Of a stretch of DNA of 64,000 nt, positions 62,466 through 64,000 are shown piece by piece. Every line of letters begins with the position of its first letter. Position 1 is the first letter of the stretch. The stretch spans positions 186,001 to 250,000 of the forward strand of contig NZ_CP014160.1 in assembly GCF_001543145.1 (NCBI RefSeq). The letters run 5' to 3'. The notes below the pieces were generated by a model. That model searched no databases. It was not told where the DNA came from and saw only the letters and a list, made by a program, of their open reading frames with translations. A program made the position numbers and the translations under genes. Origin of the DNA: Aerococcus sanguinicola. Its GTDB lineage: Bacteria > Bacillota > Bacilli > Lactobacillales > Aerococcaceae.

Positions 62466-64000
62466 TTAACGTGCATAGTCGACAGCACGTTTTTCACGGA
62501 TTACCGTTACTTTAATTTGACCTGGATAGTCAAGTTCTTTTTCGATTTGCTTGGCTAAGTCATGCGAGAGTTTCACTGCTTCGAGGTCATCTACCTGGTC
62601 AGGTTGGACCATGACGCGGATCTCACGTCCCGCTTGAATCGCATAGGACTTGCTGACACCATCGGCACGGTTGGCAATGTCTTCCAAGCTGCGTAGGCGT
62701 TGGATATAATTTTCAAGCGATTCTGACCGGGCACCTGGACGTGCAGCAGATAGCGCATCGGCAACAGCGACAAGCACTGAAATTGGTGAAATGGCTTCTA
62801 CATCCCCATGGTGACTTGCAATCGCATTGATCACGAGGTCATTTTCATGGTAGCGCTGGGCCAGTTCGACCCCAATCTCAACGTGGGTCCCTTCAATTTC
62901 ATGGTCCACGGCCTTGCCGATATCATGTAAGAGACCAGCACGTTTGGCGCAGGCTTCATCCAAGCCCAGCTCACCAGCCAGGGTGCCCGCTAATTTAGCC
63001 ACTTCGATACTGTGGCCCAGGACACTTTGGCCATAACTGGTCCGATAATTCAAGCGTCCCACTAGCTTAATCAAGTCCGGATGCATATCATGGATGCCGA
63101 GGTCGAAGACAGTATCCTCCCCAATGGTACGGATACGGGTATCCATTTCTTTGCGGGCTTTTTCCACCGCTTCCTCAATCCGGGCCGGGTGGATCCGGCC
63201 ATCCGCGATCAAGGCATCGAGCGCGATCTTAGCAATTTCTCGGCGCACAGGGTCGAAACCACTCAAGACGACAGCTTCAGGGGTATCATCGACAATTAAG
63301 TCAATCCCCGTTAAGGATTCTAGCGTCTTAATGTTCCGCCCTTCTTTACCGATAATCCGGCCCTTCATATCGTCATTAGGTAAGTGGACAACTGTCACTG
63401 AACTTTCAGATACAGTGTCCGCCCCACTCGTTTCAATGGCTTGAAGGATAATCGATTTAGCGATTTTATCAGCTTTTTCACGAACTTCTTGTTCAGCATC
63501 ACGAATTTTAATCGCAACTTCATTACTCAATTCACGTTCTGTTTCAGATAAAATCAAGTTTTTCGCATCTTCTTGGCTTAAACCTGATACTCTTTGAACT
63601 TCTTCTTCACGTTTTTGGATCAATTGGTCCGCATGAGCTTCTTTTTCTTCAAGATTGGTCATGCGGTCACGCAAGGATTGTTCTTTGGAGTTGAGCTGAT
63701 CTTCTTTATTATCTAGCGTGTTTTCGCGGCGGGTGATGCTTTCCTCCCGCTGGTTCAAACGATTTTCACGTTGTTTAAGTTCATCACGATCAGCTTTTAA
63801 ATCTTTCTCAGCTTCGGTTCGATAAGTTTGGGCTTCTTCCTTCGCTTCAACAATCATTTCTTTATATTGGGATTTGGCATCACGCTCGGCACGGTTGATA
63901 ATATCCTGGGCTGAACGTTCAGCTTCAGCGAGTTCGGCTTCCATCCGTTCCTGGCGACGCTTGTCCCCAACATAGTTCCCGACTAAAAGGCCAACAATTA
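62466..64000 (-). CDS. rny: Ribonuclease Y (N-terminus cut by window edge)
   Basis: Membrane-anchored endoribonuclease that initiates mRNA decay. The frame continues to the window end ([14 protein letters not shown] precedes the first internal Met), so the membrane anchor is partly missing. Visible are a long coiled coil (about 160 residues of Glu/Lys/Arg-rich helix), the KH domain ([20 protein letters not shown]) and the HD catalytic domain ([12 protein letters not shown] with the HD pair; SHHGDVEA). The C-terminus is complete (KRAVDYAR). Confidence 0.95.
   Translation of the reverse strand, partial: IVGLLVGNYVGDKRRQERMEAELAEAERSAQDIINRAERDAKSQYKEMIVEAKEEAQTYRTEAEKDLKADRDELKQRENRLNQREESITRRENTLDNKEDQLNSKEQSLRDRMTNLEEKEAHADQLIQKREEEVQRVSGLSQEDAKNLILSETERELSNEVAIKIRDAEQEVREKADKIAKSIILQAIETSGADTVSESSVTVVHLPNDDMKGRIIGKEGRNIKTLESLTGIDLIVDDTPEAVVLSGFDPVRREIAKIALDALIADGRIHPARIEEAVEKARKEMDTRIRTIGEDTVFDLGIHDMHPDLIKLVGRLNYRTSYGQSVLGHSIEVAKLAGTLAGELGLDEACAKRAGLLHDIGKAVDHEIEGTHVEIGVELAQRYHENDLVINAIASHHGDVEAISPISVLVAVADALSAARPGARSESLENYIQRLRSLEDIANRADGVSKSYAIQAGREIRVMVQPDQVDDLEAVKLSHDLAKQIEKELDYPGQIKVTVIREKRAVDYAR

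Overview
The window looks like chromosomal DNA of a low-to-mid-GC Gram-positive coccus of the Lactobacillales, most likely Aerococcaceae and probably Aerococcus. This rests on the 16S rRNA variable regions as I remember them, on gene orders shared with Bacillus and Lactobacillales (scpA-scpB-rluB, cmk-rpsA-der-hup, dnaE-pfkA-pyk, mutS-mutL-ruvA-ruvB-queA), on mreC-mreD without mreB (seen in streptococcus-like cocci), and on tRNA genes that encode no CCA. The genus is an inference. Almost everything lies on the minus strand.

Layout. 1-2.2 kb: a polar amino-acid ABC transporter (ATPase cut by the window edge, fused binding protein-permease) behind two tandem T-box leaders whose shared candidate specifier codon is CAC (His). 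2.2-3.7 kb: mreD and mreC. 3.8-11.1 kb: a complete rRNA operon (three stacked promoters, 16S, 23S, 5S) followed by 23 tRNA genes and a terminator. 11.2-13.5 kb: pgi, an S1-domain regulator and a cyclophilin. 13.7-15.3 kb: the only sizeable plus-strand housekeeping pair, a YuiD-like protein and a ferredoxin-NADP reductase. 15.7-20.6 kb: yut-like genes, a MarR regulator, dnaD, an aspartate aminotransferase and a YpmB-like protein. 20.6-31.9 kb: dinG-type helicase, cca, dapB, a TPR protein, hup, der, rpsA, cmk and a LysM protein. 32-38 kb: recQ and its partner, a ferredoxin, a RibU-like transporter, rluB, scpB, scpA and a RibT-like acetyltransferase. 38-43.2 kb: glycosyltransferase, chorismate mutase, an atypical sirtuin, a lipoprotein, xerD, fur and cvfB. 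43.4-57.5 kb: pyk, pfkA, dnaE, queA, ruvB, ruvA, msrB, mutL and mutS. 57.7-60.4 kb: a small accessory region beginning at tRNA-Ser(CGA), with a hicA-hicB toxin-antitoxin pair, an apparently decayed gene and a small membrane protein. 60.5-64 kb: a lipoprotein, a small protein with acetolactate decarboxylase, and rny cut by the window edge.

How the genes work together. Most clusters are core functions: translation (rRNA, tRNA, S1, cca, queA, rluB, der), glycolysis (pgi, pfkA, pyk), DNA replication, repair and segregation (dnaE, dnaD, ruvAB, mutSL, recQ, dinG, scpAB, xerD), and envelope growth (mreCD, LysM). The absence of encoded CCA fits the cca gene in the same window.

The most unusual material is non-coding. 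A dispersed element (two full copies at 15.4 and 28.7 kb, one partial copy at 34.8 kb) folds into a long multi-helix hairpin, and base changes between copies preserve pairing. A second, different long-hairpin element sits at 62.2-62.4 kb. The tandem His-type T-boxes allow a substrate prediction for the otherwise generic transporter.
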